Shown piece by piece: positions 39,623 to 50,010 of a stretch of DNA of 64,000 nt (position 1 is its first letter; each line of letters opens with the position of its first letter). The stretch is from Prevotella denticola (GTDB lineage: Bacteria; Bacteroidota; Bacteroidia; Bacteroidales; Bacteroidaceae): NCBI RefSeq assembly GCF_900454835.1, contig NZ_UGTM01000001.1, forward strand, positions 558,501-622,500, read 5' to 3'. A model generated the notes under the pieces. It was given only the letters and a program-made list of their open reading frames with translations, ran no database searches and was not told the origin of the DNA. A program made the position numbers and the translations under genes.

Positions 39623-40426
39623 ATGGAGAACAAACAACAACGCCCCCTCTTTCTGGGGTTCTCCTCACAAAAGGGAGGAGTAGGAAAAAGCACGCTTGCT
39701 GAAATTGTGAGCAGCATATTGTACTACGAACAGGGCATCAACCTCTTCGTGATGGACTGCGATCTGTCGCAGGACTCCTTTTACAAACTGAGGGAACGCG
39801 AGAAAAGTGTCGTTCAGGAAAGCGAAGAGCTTTCCATGTCCATGGAGGAATACTTTCACTACCTCGGCAAAAAGGCATACAGAATTTATAAGTCCAGCCC
39901 CAAAGAAGCTGTCAGGATTGCACGGAATAAAATCGACACTATCAACAATGAGACGTACCAGTTGGTCGTGTTCGACTTCCCCGGTCATGCAGGGACCACA
40001 GAGTTGATGGAGCTGTCCCTTCAGATGGACTATATCCTATCTCCACTTGAAGCCGATATACAGTCACTCGTCTCTTGTATGGCATACGCCAAGACCATCA
40101 CGGATATTGGTGTTTCTATGTCCGACTCACGGATAAAGGACATTATCCTGTTCTGGAACAAGGTGGACAGAAGGGTAAGGAACGTCATCATTGACGAATA
40201 CACAAAACTTATCCAAGGACACGAACTCACACTCCTGCCCGGCTATGTATATGCCACACACCGTTTCTCCCACGAACTTTCCACATACGGGCTACGAGGC
40301 GTGTTCCGTTCTACCTATCAGCCTCCTGCAAGGGGATTACGAACGGGCACGGGGCTGGATGAACTCGTCTCCGAGATAATTCAACGTCTCAAACTAAAAA
40401 CAAAAACAGAACATGGCAACGATTGA
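39623..40426 (+). CDS. traA: TraA, ParA/MinD-like ATPase
   Basis: 267 aa with a deviant Walker A (FSSQKGGVGKSTLAEIV, about 12-28), VMDCDLSQDSF and the switch-II-like VVFDFPGHAGTTE. In CTnDOT-type elements traA opens the transfer operon; ParA-type proteins position DNA or partner proteins. It overlaps traB by 14 bp. Confidence 0.87.
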   Translation: MENKQQRPLFLGFSSQKGGVGKSTLAEIVSSILYYEQGINLFVMDCDLSQDSFYKLREREKSVVQESEELSMSMEEYFHYLGKKAYRIYKSSPKEAVRIARNKIDTINNETYQLVVFDFPGHAGTTELMELSLQMDYILSPLEADIQSLVSCMAYAKTITDIGVSMSDSRIKDIILFWNKVDRRVRNVIIDEYTKLIQGHELTLLPGYVYATHRFSHELSTYGLRGVFRSTYQPPARGLRTGTGLDELVSEIIQRLKLKTKTEHGND

Positions 40427-40931
40427 GGAAAGAAAGCAGCAACTGGAAAAGAAGCTGAAGAAAATGGCAGAGGACAATGTAGTGGTGAAACCTGTCACGG
40501 TCCCCAACCCCTTCGATCCATCCGAGGACACCGAGCCTTCCCTCGCAACATCACGAGAGGAAGACAAAAGTTCGGAAGAAATGAAGACGGCAAAAGAAGA
40601 ACGAACAGACGAAACTGGAGGAGAGGAAATCGGGAACACGGAACCGAAAAGAGAAAGAAAACCGAGAATAGAAAAGTCTGGCATGTCGTCCCTTTCCATA
40701 GAGGAATACCGTTCCCTATACTTTCATCCCGTACGTTCGCAAATGCGGACGGCTTTCTCCATCAATTTGGAGACATTACAGAACCTGCGCAATGTGCTAC
40801 AAGACTTAGGAGAAAGGGTATCTATTGCTTCCTATATTGATAATATCCTCCGGGAGCATCTGCGGGAACATCAGGAACTTCTCAATAATGCAGCAGCAAA
40901 GCAAAGACGTAAGACAACAATAACACTATGA
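40413..40931 (+). CDS. traB: TraB-position protein, DUF3408
   Basis: 172 aa. A charged, disordered N-terminal half (Lys/Glu-rich) precedes a DUF3408-type ribbon-helix-helix-like C-terminus with SIEEYRSLYFHPVRSQMRTA and NILREHLREHQELLN. It probably binds DNA or TraA. It overlaps traA and the next gene, in keeping with translational coupling. Confidence 0.78.
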   Translation: MATIEERKQQLEKKLKKMAEDNVVVKPVTVPNPFDPSEDTEPSLATSREEDKSSEEMKTAKEERTDETGGEEIGNTEPKRERKPRIEKSGMSSLSIEEYRSLYFHPVRSQMRTAFSINLETLQNLRNVLQDLGERVSIASYIDNILREHLREHQELLNNAAAKQRRKTTITL

Positions 40932-41704
40932 TGGAAACAATACTTTTCAGTTTTATATTGGTACTCATCATCATTTGGATGATGCTTGGTATCCTGTATT
41001 TCTATATGCGGTATGTATCTCCGTATGACTTCATTATCAAGAAAAACGGAAAGAGCGATGAAGATAGCAAGAAGAAAGGAGCAACGAAGAAAAAAGACGG
41101 ACAGAAAGGAAAAGGAACAATAGAGCAAGCCGAGTTTGTACTGATTGGAAAAAGCCGTTCCACTTCCCCGATTATCCCACAAATTCCCTCTGTTTCATCA
41201 TCTGAAAATTCAAAGCAGAATAATAATAATTTTGCACCGCAGAACTCCGAAAAGGAGGAAGAAATGAAAGAGGACAACGAAATGGACGTTGATTTCGAGA
41301 TGGAGAGAGTGGACGAAGATGAGATTGTCCGTGAGGAATTAAACCTATCCATCGAGTCCACATCGGGCGAAGCCGAAATTTCGGAGCAGTCCGTCCTCGC
41401 ACGTGACTTAGTCCGCCTGCAAAAGTGGGCAAAGAACAGTGAGGAGGCTAATGAGGAAGAAGTCAAAGAGACCGTTCTGCAGCTTCAAGACTCAGACCTG
41501 TTGGATAAGTACAAAGAAAACATCGCCAAGATGCTGGGTGAACAAGCCTTGCTATTGGAGAAAATCCGTAAGGCGGAAGAAAAGGAAGAACAGAGTGCTC
41601 AACCAGCAATGCTTTCATCACAAAACCCAACACCTCCTGTTTCTGGCATATCTGACACAGCGGTGGGCGATGCTGACGACAAACCGCTGTCCTATTATCT
41701 GTAA
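40928..41704 (+). CDS. TraC/TraD-position conjugation protein, DUF4122-like
   Basis: 258 aa. One N-terminal membrane helix (about 4-30), then a long low-complexity acidic region and a helical C-terminal part (RDLVRLQKWAKNSEEANEEE). The order after traB suggests the traC/traD slot of CTnDOT; I recall DUF4122 for this type but cannot confirm. Its start overlaps traB by 4 bp. Confidence 0.6.
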   Translation: MMETILFSFILVLIIIWMMLGILYFYMRYVSPYDFIIKKNGKSDEDSKKKGATKKKDGQKGKGTIEQAEFVLIGKSRSTSPIIPQIPSVSSSENSKQNNNNFAPQNSEKEEEMKEDNEMDVDFEMERVDEDEIVREELNLSIESTSGEAEISEQSVLARDLVRLQKWAKNSEEANEEEVKETVLQLQDSDLLDKYKENIAKMLGEQALLLEKIRKAEEKEEQSAQPAMLSSQNPTPPVSGISDTAVGDADDKPLSYYL

Positions 41705-41740
41705 AAATGGTTTCTTGATTTTCATATTTTGGAGGAATGC

Positions 41741-41804
41741 AGGGGTGGCTCAAAAGTAAAACAATCAACCAATATCAGTCATACGATAAAACCGAGTCAC
41801 CCCT
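41741..41804 (+). repeat. Inverted repeat between traC/D and traE
   Basis: AGGGGTGGCTC (41741-41751) and GAGTCACCCCT (41794-41804) pair with one mismatch in the 156-bp gap. It could attenuate or punctuate the tra transcript. Confidence 0.35.
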
Positions 41805-41860
41805 TACCACCTCTATCTAAAAGAAAATAATTCATTTAACAACATAAAATAAAAAGAACA

Positions 41861-42163
41861 ATGAACAACAAAAAGAAAATCACAATGCTGTTCCTGCTGA
41901 CGGCTACAGCCATAGGAGCATACGCACAAGGCAACGGCATGGCGGGTATCAATGAAGCCACAAAGATGGTAACAAGCTATTTTGATCCCGGAACAAAGCT
42001 TATCTATGCCATCGGAGCCGTGGTAGGTCTGATTGGAGGAATAAAAGTGTACAACAAGTTCTCAAGTGGTGACCCCGATACGAGCAAGACCGCAGCCTCT
42101 TGGTTCGGTGCATGTATCTTTCTCATCGTGGCTGCCACTATCCTGAGAAGTTTCTTCCTGTAA
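41861..42163 (+). CDS. traE: TraE, small membrane protein (DUF4134)
   Basis: 100 aa. Signal-like first helix (cut near AYAQ), then two helices at about 45-65 and 80-98. The GAVVGLIGGIKVYNKFSSGD signature is typical of the family. It is VirB2-pilin-like in size and position. Five bp separate it from traF. Confidence 0.83.
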   Translation: MNNKKKITMLFLLTATAIGAYAQGNGMAGINEATKMVTSYFDPGTKLIYAIGAVVGLIGGIKVYNKFSSGDPDTSKTAASWFGACIFLIVAATILRSFFL

Positions 42164-42167
42164 GGCG

Positions 42168-42503
42168 ATGGCTGCATTTGAAATCAACAAGGGTGTAGGC
42201 CGGACGGTAGAGTTCAAGGGCTTGAAGGCGCAGTACCTCTTCCTCTTTGCAGGAGGGCTGCTGGCAGTCTTCATTCTCGTGGTCATTCTCTATCTCTGCG
42301 GCATCAGTCAGATAGCCTGTCTTGTCATAGGTGTAGTGGGTGCCACCATAGTGGTGTGGCAAACGTTCACCATGAACAGAAAGTACGGGCAGTACGGACT
42401 GATGAAGAAAGGAGCAGTGCGTATGCACCCACGCTACCTTGTGAACCGCCGTACGGTCTGCCACCTTATTCGTAACCTTCAACCAAAGAAAGCGAAGAAA
42501 TGA
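42168..42503 (+). CDS. traF: TraF, membrane protein (DUF4133)
   Basis: 111 aa with two membrane helices (about 22-62) and the typical start FEINKGVGRTVEFKGLKAQY. It is VirB3-like by position, directly before the VirB4 homologue, and overlaps it by 4 bp. Confidence 0.85.
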   Translation: MAAFEINKGVGRTVEFKGLKAQYLFLFAGGLLAVFILVVILYLCGISQIACLVIGVVGATIVVWQTFTMNRKYGQYGLMKKGAVRMHPRYLVNRRTVCHLIRNLQPKKAKK

Positions 42504-45013
42504 GAAATAAAAGCAAGATAACAACCTTGGAATCGAAGTTTCCGCTGCTCTCCATAGAGCAGGGCTGTCTGGTGAGCAAGGATGCTGACATCACGGTGGC
42601 TTTCCGTGTGGAGCTGCCCGAACTCTTTACCGTCACTTCTACAGAATACGAGGCAATGCACTCTGCCTGGCATAAGGCTATAAAAGTGCTACCCAATTAC
42701 AGCATCGTACACAAGCAGGACTGGTTCATTAAGGAGGACTACCAAGGAAAGCTCTCCGATGGCGGACTGAGCTTCCTTGCCCGTTCCTCTGAACGGCATT
42801 TCAACGAGCGTCCGTATCTACACCATTCAGTCTATCTCTTCCTTACCAAGACCAACAAGCAGCGTATGGCACAGCAGAGCAACTTCTCTTCACTCTGCCG
42901 TGGACACCTGTTACCCAAGGAAATCACCAACAAGGAGGAGGTGATGAAGTTTATGGAAGCCGTAGACCAGTTCGAGCGTATCATCAATGATACCGAGCAG
43001 ATAAGGATTGTCCGCATGACTGAAGACGAGTTAGTCGGCACAAATGAAAAGGGCGGTCTGCTTGACCGTTACTTCTCCCTTTCTGAAGAGGGACATGCTT
43101 CATTGGAGGACATCCGTCTGGGCGCAGACCTTGTACGTGTAGGCGACAATCAGCTGTGCCTGCATACGCTTTCCGATACGGACGACCTGCCTACAACGGT
43201 AAGCACGGACAGCCGATATGAACGGCTATCTACCGACAGAAGTAACTGCCGTCTTTCCTTTGCCTCTCCCGTGGGTCTGATGTTGCCCTGCAACCATATC
43301 TATAACCAGTACCTCTTTATCGAGGATAGTGATGTCAACTTGGAACGCTTTGAAAAGCAGGCAAGGAACATGCACTCGCTGGCACGCTACAGCCGTAGCA
43401 ACCAAATCAACGAGGAGTGGATACAGGAGTATCTCAATATTGCCCACTCACAGGGACTGACCTCTATCCGTGCCCACTTTAATGTATTGGCATGGAGTAG
43501 CGATAAGGAAGAACTTCGCCAGATCAAGAATGACGTGGGCTCTGCACTTGCTCTTATGGAATGCCACCCTCGTCATAACACCATTGATGCTGCAACGCTC
43601 TACTGGGCGGGCATTCCCGGCAATGCGGCAGACTTTCCTGCAGAAGAGTCGTTCTATACTTTCATAGAGCCTGCCCTCTGCTTCTTTACGGCAGAGACGA
43701 ACTACAAGGACTCGCTATCACCCTTCGGTATCAAGATGGCAGACCGCCTTTCGGGAAAGCCCGTCCACTTAGATATATCGGATTTGCCGATGAAAAAGGG
43801 AGTCATCACCAACCGTAACAAATTTATCTTGGGTCCTTCGGGCAGTGGTAAGTCTTTCTTCACCAACCACATGGTACGCCAGTATTACGAACAGGGGGCG
43901 CACGTCCTCTTGGTTGATACGGGTAACTCATATCAAGGCTTGTGTGAACTTATCCACCGCAAGACCAAGGGCGAGGACGGCGTGTATTTCACCTATACCA
44001 ATGAAAGTCCGATTTCCTTCAACCCTTTCTATACGGATGATTACTTCTTCGATGTAGAGAAAAGGGAGAGTATCTGTACGCTACTGCTCACGCTCTGGAA
44101 GAGTGCTGATGAGCATATCACCAAGACCGAGGCTGGCGAACTTGGTTCTGCTGTCAACTCCTATATCGAGTTGATATGTGCTGACCACAGCGTTACACCC
44201 TGTTTTAATACTTTCTATGAGTATCTGCGGGACGTGTACCGAAAGGATATGGAAAAGCGAGACATCAAGGTAACGCTCTCGGACTTCAATATCAACAACC
44301 TCTTAACGACATTGAAGCAATACTATCGTGGTGGTCGATATGATTTCCTGCTGAACTCGGACAAGAACATCGACCTGCTCTCTAAACGCTTCATCGTCTT
44401 TGAGATTGACCAAGTAAAGGACAACAAAGACCTCTTTCCTGTGGTAACGATTATCATCATGGAAGCCTTCATCAATAAGATGCGTCGATTAAAGGGTATC
44501 CGCAAGATGATACTCATTGAGGAAGCATGGAAAGCCATTGCTTCGGCAAACATGGCGGACTACATCAAGTATCTCTATAAGACGGTGAGAAAATATTTCG
44601 GGGAGGCCATTGTCGTAACGCAGGAAGTGGACGACATCATCCAGTCACCCATCGTCAAGGAGAGCATCATCAACAACTCCGACTGCAAGATACTGCTTGA
44701 CCAGCGCAAGTACATGACCAAGTTCGACGGCATACAGGCGATGCTTGGTCTTTCGGAAAAGGAAAAGAGCCAGATACTATCCATCAACCAGAACAACGAC
44801 CCGAACCGACTCTACAAGGAGGTATGGATAGGGCTGGGCGGTATGCAGAGTGCCGTCTATGCCACAGAAGTGAGCATGGAGGAATACCTGACCTACACCA
44901 CGGAGGAAACCGAGAAAGTGGAGGTGATGAACAGGGCTGCACAGCTCGGTGGGGACATCGAAACGGCTATTCGTCAGCTTGCCATAGAGAAAAGAAACCA
45001 TAAAAAGAAATAA
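42500..45013 (+). CDS. traG: TraG, VirB4-family conjugation ATPase
   Basis: 837 aa. VirB4-type N-terminal region, then Walker A LGPSGSGKSFFTNHM (about 443) and Walker B KMILIEEAWKAIA (about 672). It powers pilus assembly and substrate transfer at the inner membrane. The largest gene of the tra operon, followed by traI after 27 bp. Confidence 0.93.
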   Translation: MRNKSKITTLESKFPLLSIEQGCLVSKDADITVAFRVELPELFTVTSTEYEAMHSAWHKAIKVLPNYSIVHKQDWFIKEDYQGKLSDGGLSFLARSSERHFNERPYLHHSVYLFLTKTNKQRMAQQSNFSSLCRGHLLPKEITNKEEVMKFMEAVDQFERIINDTEQIRIVRMTEDELVGTNEKGGLLDRYFSLSEEGHASLEDIRLGADLVRVGDNQLCLHTLSDTDDLPTTVSTDSRYERLSTDRSNCRLSFASPVGLMLPCNHIYNQYLFIEDSDVNLERFEKQARNMHSLARYSRSNQINEEWIQEYLNIAHSQGLTSIRAHFNVLAWSSDKEELRQIKNDVGSALALMECHPRHNTIDAATLYWAGIPGNAADFPAEESFYTFIEPALCFFTAETNYKDSLSPFGIKMADRLSGKPVHLDISDLPMKKGVITNRNKFILGPSGSGKSFFTNHMVRQYYEQGAHVLLVDTGNSYQGLCELIHRKTKGEDGVYFTYTNESPISFNPFYTDDYFFDVEKRESICTLLLTLWKSADEHITKTEAGELGSAVNSYIELICADHSVTPCFNTFYEYLRDVYRKDMEKRDIKVTLSDFNINNLLTTLKQYYRGGRYDFLLNSDKNIDLLSKRFIVFEIDQVKDNKDLFPVVTIIIMEAFINKMRRLKGIRKMILIEEAWKAIASANMADYIKYLYKTVRKYFGEAIVVTQEVDDIIQSPIVKESIINNSDCKILLDQRKYMTKFDGIQAMLGLSEKEKSQILSINQNNDPNRLYKEVWIGLGGMQSAVYATEVSMEEYLTYTTEETEKVEVMNRAAQLGGDIETAIRQLAIEKRNHKKK

Positions 45014-45040
45014 GTACAAACCATCAAAACTATAGTAACA

Positions 45041-45670
45041 ATGAAAAAGTACATTTTCATGGCTCTCTTAGGATTGAGCCTTTCTGTTCCCAAAGCCCAC
45101 GCACAGTGGGTAGTAACCGACCCTGGCAATTTTGCCGGCAACATCGTCAATTCAGTCAAGGAGATAGCAACAGCTTCGAAGACGGTGAAAAACACTCTTG
45201 ACGGTTTTAAGGAGGTGGAAAAACTCTACAACGACACCAAGAAGTATTACGATGCCCTGAAGAAGGTGAATAACCTTATAGGAGATGCCTACAAGGTCAA
45301 GGAGTGCATCCTGATGGTGGGCGATATCTCGGAGATTTACGTCACCTCGTATAAGAAGATGCTCTCGGACAAGAACTTCCGCCCTTCGGAACTCGCTGCG
45401 ATGGCTTCGGGCTATGCCAAGCTCTTGGAGCAGAGTGGGGAGAGTCTCAAGGAACTAAAGTCCATCGTCAAGTCGGGTGTCCTCTCGATGAACGACCACG
45501 AGCGCATGCAGGCCATCGACCGCATTTATACCACGTTGAGGGAAAACCGCTCGCTCGTGTCGTATTACACAAGGAAGAACATCTCCGTAAGTTACGTCCG
45601 TGCCCGTGAGAAGAACAACCTTGCCTCTGTCAAGGCACTCTACGGCAATACGGCAAGCAGGTATTGGTAA
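45041..45670 (+). CDS. traI: TraI, conjugation protein (DUF4141)
   Basis: 209 aa. A signal peptide (cut near AHAQW) and a long helical, Lys-rich mature part; VirB5-like by position and size. No enzyme motif is seen. There is no separate traH between traG and traI. Confidence 0.8.
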   Translation: MKKYIFMALLGLSLSVPKAHAQWVVTDPGNFAGNIVNSVKEIATASKTVKNTLDGFKEVEKLYNDTKKYYDALKKVNNLIGDAYKVKECILMVGDISEIYVTSYKKMLSDKNFRPSELAAMASGYAKLLEQSGESLKELKSIVKSGVLSMNDHERMQAIDRIYTTLRENRSLVSYYTRKNISVSYVRAREKNNLASVKALYGNTASRYW

Positions 45671-45722
45671 ATCCACAGACAAAAAAAGAACTTGAAAGAA
45701 CTTTCATAAAACACTTTTGCTT

Positions 45723-46760
45723 ATGGATTTTGCCAGTTTACATGAGCTACTACGCTCCACCTATGACGAGATGATGCCGCTCTGTGCCCAGATGACGGGC
45801 ATTGCCAAAGGCATTGCGGGCTTGGGTGCACTCTTTTATATTGCTCTTCGGGTATGGGCTTCCATTGCCCGTGCCGAGGCGATAGACGTCTTTCCCTTGC
45901 TGCGCCCCTTCGTGCTGGGCTTCTGCATCATGTTCTTCCCGACAGTCGTACTGGGTACGATGAATGCCGTTCTCTCGCCTGTAGTGCAGGGAACGGAGAT
46001 GATGGTACACCAGCAGGAGGGGAACCTTGCAGAACTTACAGCCAAGCGGGACAAGTTGCAAGAGGAAGCCTACCTTAGGAATCCTGAAACAGCCTACCTT
46101 GTCTCCAACGAGAAGTTCGATGAGAAGATAGAGGAAATGGGCATCATCGGACCTGAAGATGCCGTGACGATAGCGGGTATGTATGCCGAGCGTGCTGCCT
46201 ATCAGACCAAGCAGTGGGTGATGAAGATGGTGCATGACCTCATGGAGCTGCTGTTCCATGCCGCAGGACTTATCATCGACACGCTGCGCACCTTCATACT
46301 CATCGTCCTCTCCATTCTCGGTCCGATAGTCTTCGGCATAGCCGTATGGGACGGTCTTGCAGGTTCGCTCACCGCATGGTTCTCACGCTATATCTCTGTC
46401 TACCTGTGGCTGCCTGTCAGCTCTATCCTTACGGCACTGCTCACCAAGATACAGGTGCTGATGGTACAGAAGGACATCGAGGCACTCAGCGACCCCAACT
46501 ACCTGCCCGACGCGGGGACGTGGTACTACATCGTCTTCTTCCTTATCGGCATCGTAGGTTACTTCTGCGTTCCCACCGTAGCAGGCTGGATTATCGAAGC
46601 AGGTGGTGGTATCGGCTCTTATGGTCGCAATGTCAATCAAACGGCACAGCGCGGTGCGCAAAGTGCCTACACGGGCGGAAGATATGCCGCAGCAGGTGCC
46701 GGGTCGGTCATCGGCAATGTCGGTGGACGTATCAAGGGTGCACTGCTCAAAGGAAAATAG
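45723..46760 (+). CDS. traJ: TraJ, polytopic conjugation protein
   Basis: 345 aa from the ATG at 45723 (an upstream TTG at 45717 is less likely). Seven or so membrane segments, including GIAGLGALFYIALRVW and AGLIIDTLRTFILIVLSILG (split), and a Gly/Ala-rich tail (GAGSVIGNVGGRIKGA). It is VirB6-like, part of the inner-membrane channel. Confidence 0.87.
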   Translation: MDFASLHELLRSTYDEMMPLCAQMTGIAKGIAGLGALFYIALRVWASIARAEAIDVFPLLRPFVLGFCIMFFPTVVLGTMNAVLSPVVQGTEMMVHQQEGNLAELTAKRDKLQEEAYLRNPETAYLVSNEKFDEKIEEMGIIGPEDAVTIAGMYAERAAYQTKQWVMKMVHDLMELLFHAAGLIIDTLRTFILIVLSILGPIVFGIAVWDGLAGSLTAWFSRYISVYLWLPVSSILTALLTKIQVLMVQKDIEALSDPNYLPDAGTWYYIVFFLIGIVGYFCVPTVAGWIIEAGGGIGSYGRNVNQTAQRGAQSAYTGGRYAAAGAGSVIGNVGGRIKGALLKGK

Positions 46761-46811
46761 AAATCGAGCAATAATGCTTAATTAACCAACAGCTATAAAA
46801 GGAAAAAAGAA

Positions 46812-47435
46812 ATGGAATTTAAATCACTTGGTAATATCGAGACCTCATTCAGACAGATAAGACTCTACGCCTTTGTCTTTGCCATCGTCTGCGTGGCAGT
46901 AAGTGGTTATGCCCTCTATGCCTCGTACAACTTCGCTAAGGAGCAGAGGGAGAAAATCTATGTGCTTGACCAGGGAAAGTCACTCATGCTTGCCCTCAGT
47001 CAGGATGCAAGTCGTAATCGTCCCGTAGAGGCAAGGGAGCATGTACGTCGCTTCCATGAGCTGTTCTTCACCATTGCGCCTGACAAGGATGCCATTGAGA
47101 AGAATATGGAGCGTGCCTTCGTTCTGTGTGACAAGTCGGCTTTCAACTATTACAAGGACTTGGCAGAGAAGGGCTATTATAACCGCGCCATATCGGGTAA
47201 TGTCAATCAGCGCATAGAGGTGGACTCTATCCACTGCAACTTTAATACTTACCCTTATGCGGTAACAACCTATGCACGAGAGTTTATCGTCCGTCAGAGT
47301 AACGTTACAGAGCGTAGTCTCATTACGACCTGCACGCTGCAGAACTCTGTCCGTTCGGACAATAACCCGCAAGGTTTTCTTATGGAGAACTTCCTTGTGA
47401 AGGAAAACAGGGATATACAGACTTATAAACGATAA
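46812..47435 (+). CDS. traK: TraK, VirB8-like conjugation protein
   Basis: 207 aa. It starts MEFKSLGNIETSFRQIRLY, typical of Bacteroidales TraK, with one membrane helix (about 18-38) and a periplasmic domain resembling VirB8/NTF2-like folds. It is 4 bp from traL. Confidence 0.87.
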   Translation: MEFKSLGNIETSFRQIRLYAFVFAIVCVAVSGYALYASYNFAKEQREKIYVLDQGKSLMLALSQDASRNRPVEAREHVRRFHELFFTIAPDKDAIEKNMERAFVLCDKSAFNYYKDLAEKGYYNRAISGNVNQRIEVDSIHCNFNTYPYAVTTYAREFIVRQSNVTERSLITTCTLQNSVRSDNNPQGFLMENFLVKENRDIQTYKR

Positions 47436-47439
47436 GGCT

Positions 47440-47742
47440 ATGGCAAGGAAAAGAAACTTTTTACTCTCACGTCACTATCTGCGCTTTCACCTATGGCTCC
47501 GCCATCGTTGTGAAAGGCTCACGATAAGGCAGAGAAAGGAAATCGTCTATGGGCTGAGCTTCATCTATCTGCTCTGCTCACTCTGGATGATAGCGCAGTT
47601 CTTCCTTCCTCCAAAGAAGGAAAAACTACCCATCCCCACGGGAAAGCTGACGGACAGTCCCATACGGACGGACAGCACCTTACAGGAGTTACACGGCAAT
47701 TTTTACCTACAACATCATCAAACAATCAAGGAAAATGGATAA
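47440..47742 (+). CDS. traL: TraL, small conjugation protein (DUF3989)
   Basis: 100 aa. A basic N-terminus and one membrane helix (about 43-62), then a short periplasmic part. It overlaps traM by 8 bp. The identification rests on position and shape. Confidence 0.72.
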   Translation: MARKRNFLLSRHYLRFHLWLRHRCERLTIRQRKEIVYGLSFIYLLCSLWMIAQFFLPPKKEKLPIPTGKLTDSPIRTDSTLQELHGNFYLQHHQTIKENG

Positions 47743-49006
47743 TAAACAGAAAGAACAAATGAAGAAAGGCTTGGTCTTCGGAGGATTAGGACTGCTGTTT
47801 GCCCTCTCGATGTGGTTTATCTTCGCGCCTTCGGGCAAGGATAAGACTGCAGCGGAGCAGGGGCTCAATGACAGCATCCCGCAGGCAACGACAGAAAAGC
47901 TCACCGAAAACAAGCTCAAAGCCTATGAATTAGGCGACAAGGCACACGAGGAAGAACAGACCCGTGAGGAGATGGGCAGACTATCGGACTATTTCGCACA
48001 GAACACTGCTCCATCAGAGGCGCAGCGTGCAGAGACAGCTGCTTCTACGGCAAAGATAGAAAGCTCCATGCATCGTTATGAGGAGAACAATCGCCTCTTG
48101 AACTCCTTTTACGCTCCCGACCCACACGAGCAGGAGCGTGAAGCCCTGCGCTCGGAGATAGATAACCTTAGAAAGGAACTCTCTGCCAAAGACAGCAGGG
48201 AGGACAATGAAGAAAAACGGCAGCTTGCCTTGATGGAAAAGAGCTATCAGATGGCAGCGAAGTATCTTCCCAAGGCTTCTGCCGTTCCACCATCTTTGGG
48301 TAATGACTTTACCGAGGGTAAAGGGCAAACGGCAACGAACAAAGGTCAGAGTATGGGCAGTAATATAAGCGGAGGTTCGGCCGACTTGCCTGCAATGGAA
48401 ATCTTGGCGGAACGCAAACAGGTAGTGTCCTCACTGGGGCAGCCGATGAGCGACGCTGACTTCATCAAGGAGTATGGCACGAAAGCACGCAACTTGGGCT
48501 TCCATTCGCTCGCAAGTGCGGCTGCACCCACGATGCGCAACACACTCAAAGTGGTGGTGGACAGGACAACGACGCTCAAAGAGGGCGACAATGTCGTGCT
48601 TCGTCTGCTTGAAACCGCCAAGGTACAGGGACTGCACATTCCACGGCAGAGCCGACTGATAGCTATCGCCAAGATAGAAGGTAACCGTATGCACCTGCTT
48701 GTCAAAAGCATTGAGGTGGACGGCCATATCATAGCCGTCAAGCTCTCGGCATACGACATGGACGGGCAGGAGGGTGTGTATATACCAGGTTCGGAGGACA
48801 TCAATGCGCTTAAGGAAGTCGGGGCGAACATCGGTGGTTCAATGGGCACATCTTTTACCTTCGCTTCCTCTGCCAAGGACCAGATTATCTCCGAGGCTGC
48901 CCGTGGGGTGATGCAGGGTGCAAGTCAGCTGCTTCAGAAGAAACTTCGCACCATCAAGGTAACGCTCAAGGGTGGCTACCGCCTTTTCTTGGTTCAGTCC
49001 AAATAA
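47735..49006 (+). CDS. traM: TraM, VirB10-like conjugation protein
   Basis: 423 aa: one membrane helix (about 13-32), a long coiled-coil region (about 60-180) and a C-terminal domain with RQSRLIAIAKIEGNRMHLLV and GTSFTFASSAKDQI, the TraM family core that spans the periplasm as VirB10 does. Confidence 0.87.
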   Translation: MDNKQKEQMKKGLVFGGLGLLFALSMWFIFAPSGKDKTAAEQGLNDSIPQATTEKLTENKLKAYELGDKAHEEEQTREEMGRLSDYFAQNTAPSEAQRAETAASTAKIESSMHRYEENNRLLNSFYAPDPHEQEREALRSEIDNLRKELSAKDSREDNEEKRQLALMEKSYQMAAKYLPKASAVPPSLGNDFTEGKGQTATNKGQSMGSNISGGSADLPAMEILAERKQVVSSLGQPMSDADFIKEYGTKARNLGFHSLASAAAPTMRNTLKVVVDRTTTLKEGDNVVLRLLETAKVQGLHIPRQSRLIAIAKIEGNRMHLLVKSIEVDGHIIAVKLSAYDMDGQEGVYIPGSEDINALKEVGANIGGSMGTSFTFASSAKDQIISEAARGVMQGASQLLQKKLRTIKVTLKGGYRLFLVQSK

Positions 49007-49054
49007 AACAATCGAAAATGATAAGTAAAAAATAACATCAAATCAAAAGGAACA

Positions 49055-50005
49055 ATGAAGAAAATTATTTTATCAATGGCTATGCTTGCCATGGTGGGAG
49101 CAACAGCCACAGCACAGGAAAACAATGATGGTCTGACACCAAGCCGTCCGCTTACTTCGGGAGAGCTCTTTCAAGGGATGAGCCGTGCCATACCAACGGG
49201 GCGTGTCGTACTGCCGTATGGTCTTGACGTTACCTTTGACAAGACCGTGCATCTTATCTTCCCTTCTGCCATTCGCTATGTAGACTTAGGTTCGCAGAAC
49301 ATCATCGCAGGGAAGGCGGAGGATGCAGAGAACGTACTACGTGTAAAGGCTTCGGTGAAGGATTTTGAGACGGAAACTAACATGAGTGTCATCTGTGAGG
49401 ACGGCTCATTTTACGCTTTTAATGTAAAATATGCCGATGAACCGGAAAAGTTAAGTATCGAGATGAAAGACTTTCTCTCTACAACAGAAGGCAGGCTGCC
49501 AAGCAATCGCTCTGACATTTACTTCAAGGAACTCGGTAATGAGTCGCCCGTATTAGTAAAGCTGATGATGCAGACCATCTATCAGAATGACAGACGCAGC
49601 ATTAAGCACATTGGTGCACAGCAGTTCGGTATGAAGTTTCTGCTTCGTGGCTTGTATGCCCATAACGGCTTGCTGTATTTCCACACTCGTATGGAAAACG
49701 GTACGAATATGCCATACTCGGTGGATTTTATCACATTCAAGGTGGTTGATAAGAAGATGGCAAAGCGCACCGCCATACAGGAACAGGTGTTGCAGCCACT
49801 TCGTGCCTATTATCAGGTGATGCAGGTGCGTAGCATGGGTAGTGAACACACTGTGTTTGCGCTCGAACAGTTCTCTCTTGCAGAAGACAAGCAGCTAGAA
49901 GTGACACTCTATGAGAGAAAAGGCGGTCGTACGCTGACTTTTTATGTGACGGCAGAAGACCTGCAATTGGCAAAGAAGATTGATAACCTCAAACTGAAAT
50001 GGTAG
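49055..50005 (+). CDS. traN: TraN, conjugation protein (DUF4138)
   Basis: 316 aa with a signal peptide (cut after ATATAQ). The family block VTFDKTVHLIFPSAIRYVDLG is followed by a beta-rich domain, VirB9-like by its place next to TraM and TraO. It overlaps the earliest possible traO start. Confidence 0.88.
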   Translation: MKKIILSMAMLAMVGATATAQENNDGLTPSRPLTSGELFQGMSRAIPTGRVVLPYGLDVTFDKTVHLIFPSAIRYVDLGSQNIIAGKAEDAENVLRVKASVKDFETETNMSVICEDGSFYAFNVKYADEPEKLSIEMKDFLSTTEGRLPSNRSDIYFKELGNESPVLVKLMMQTIYQNDRRSIKHIGAQQFGMKFLLRGLYAHNGLLYFHTRMENGTNMPYSVDFITFKVVDKKMAKRTAIQEQVLQPLRAYYQVMQVRSMGSEHTVFALEQFSLAEDKQLEVTLYERKGGRTLTFYVTAEDLQLAKKIDNLKLKW

Positions 50006-50010
50006 ACATT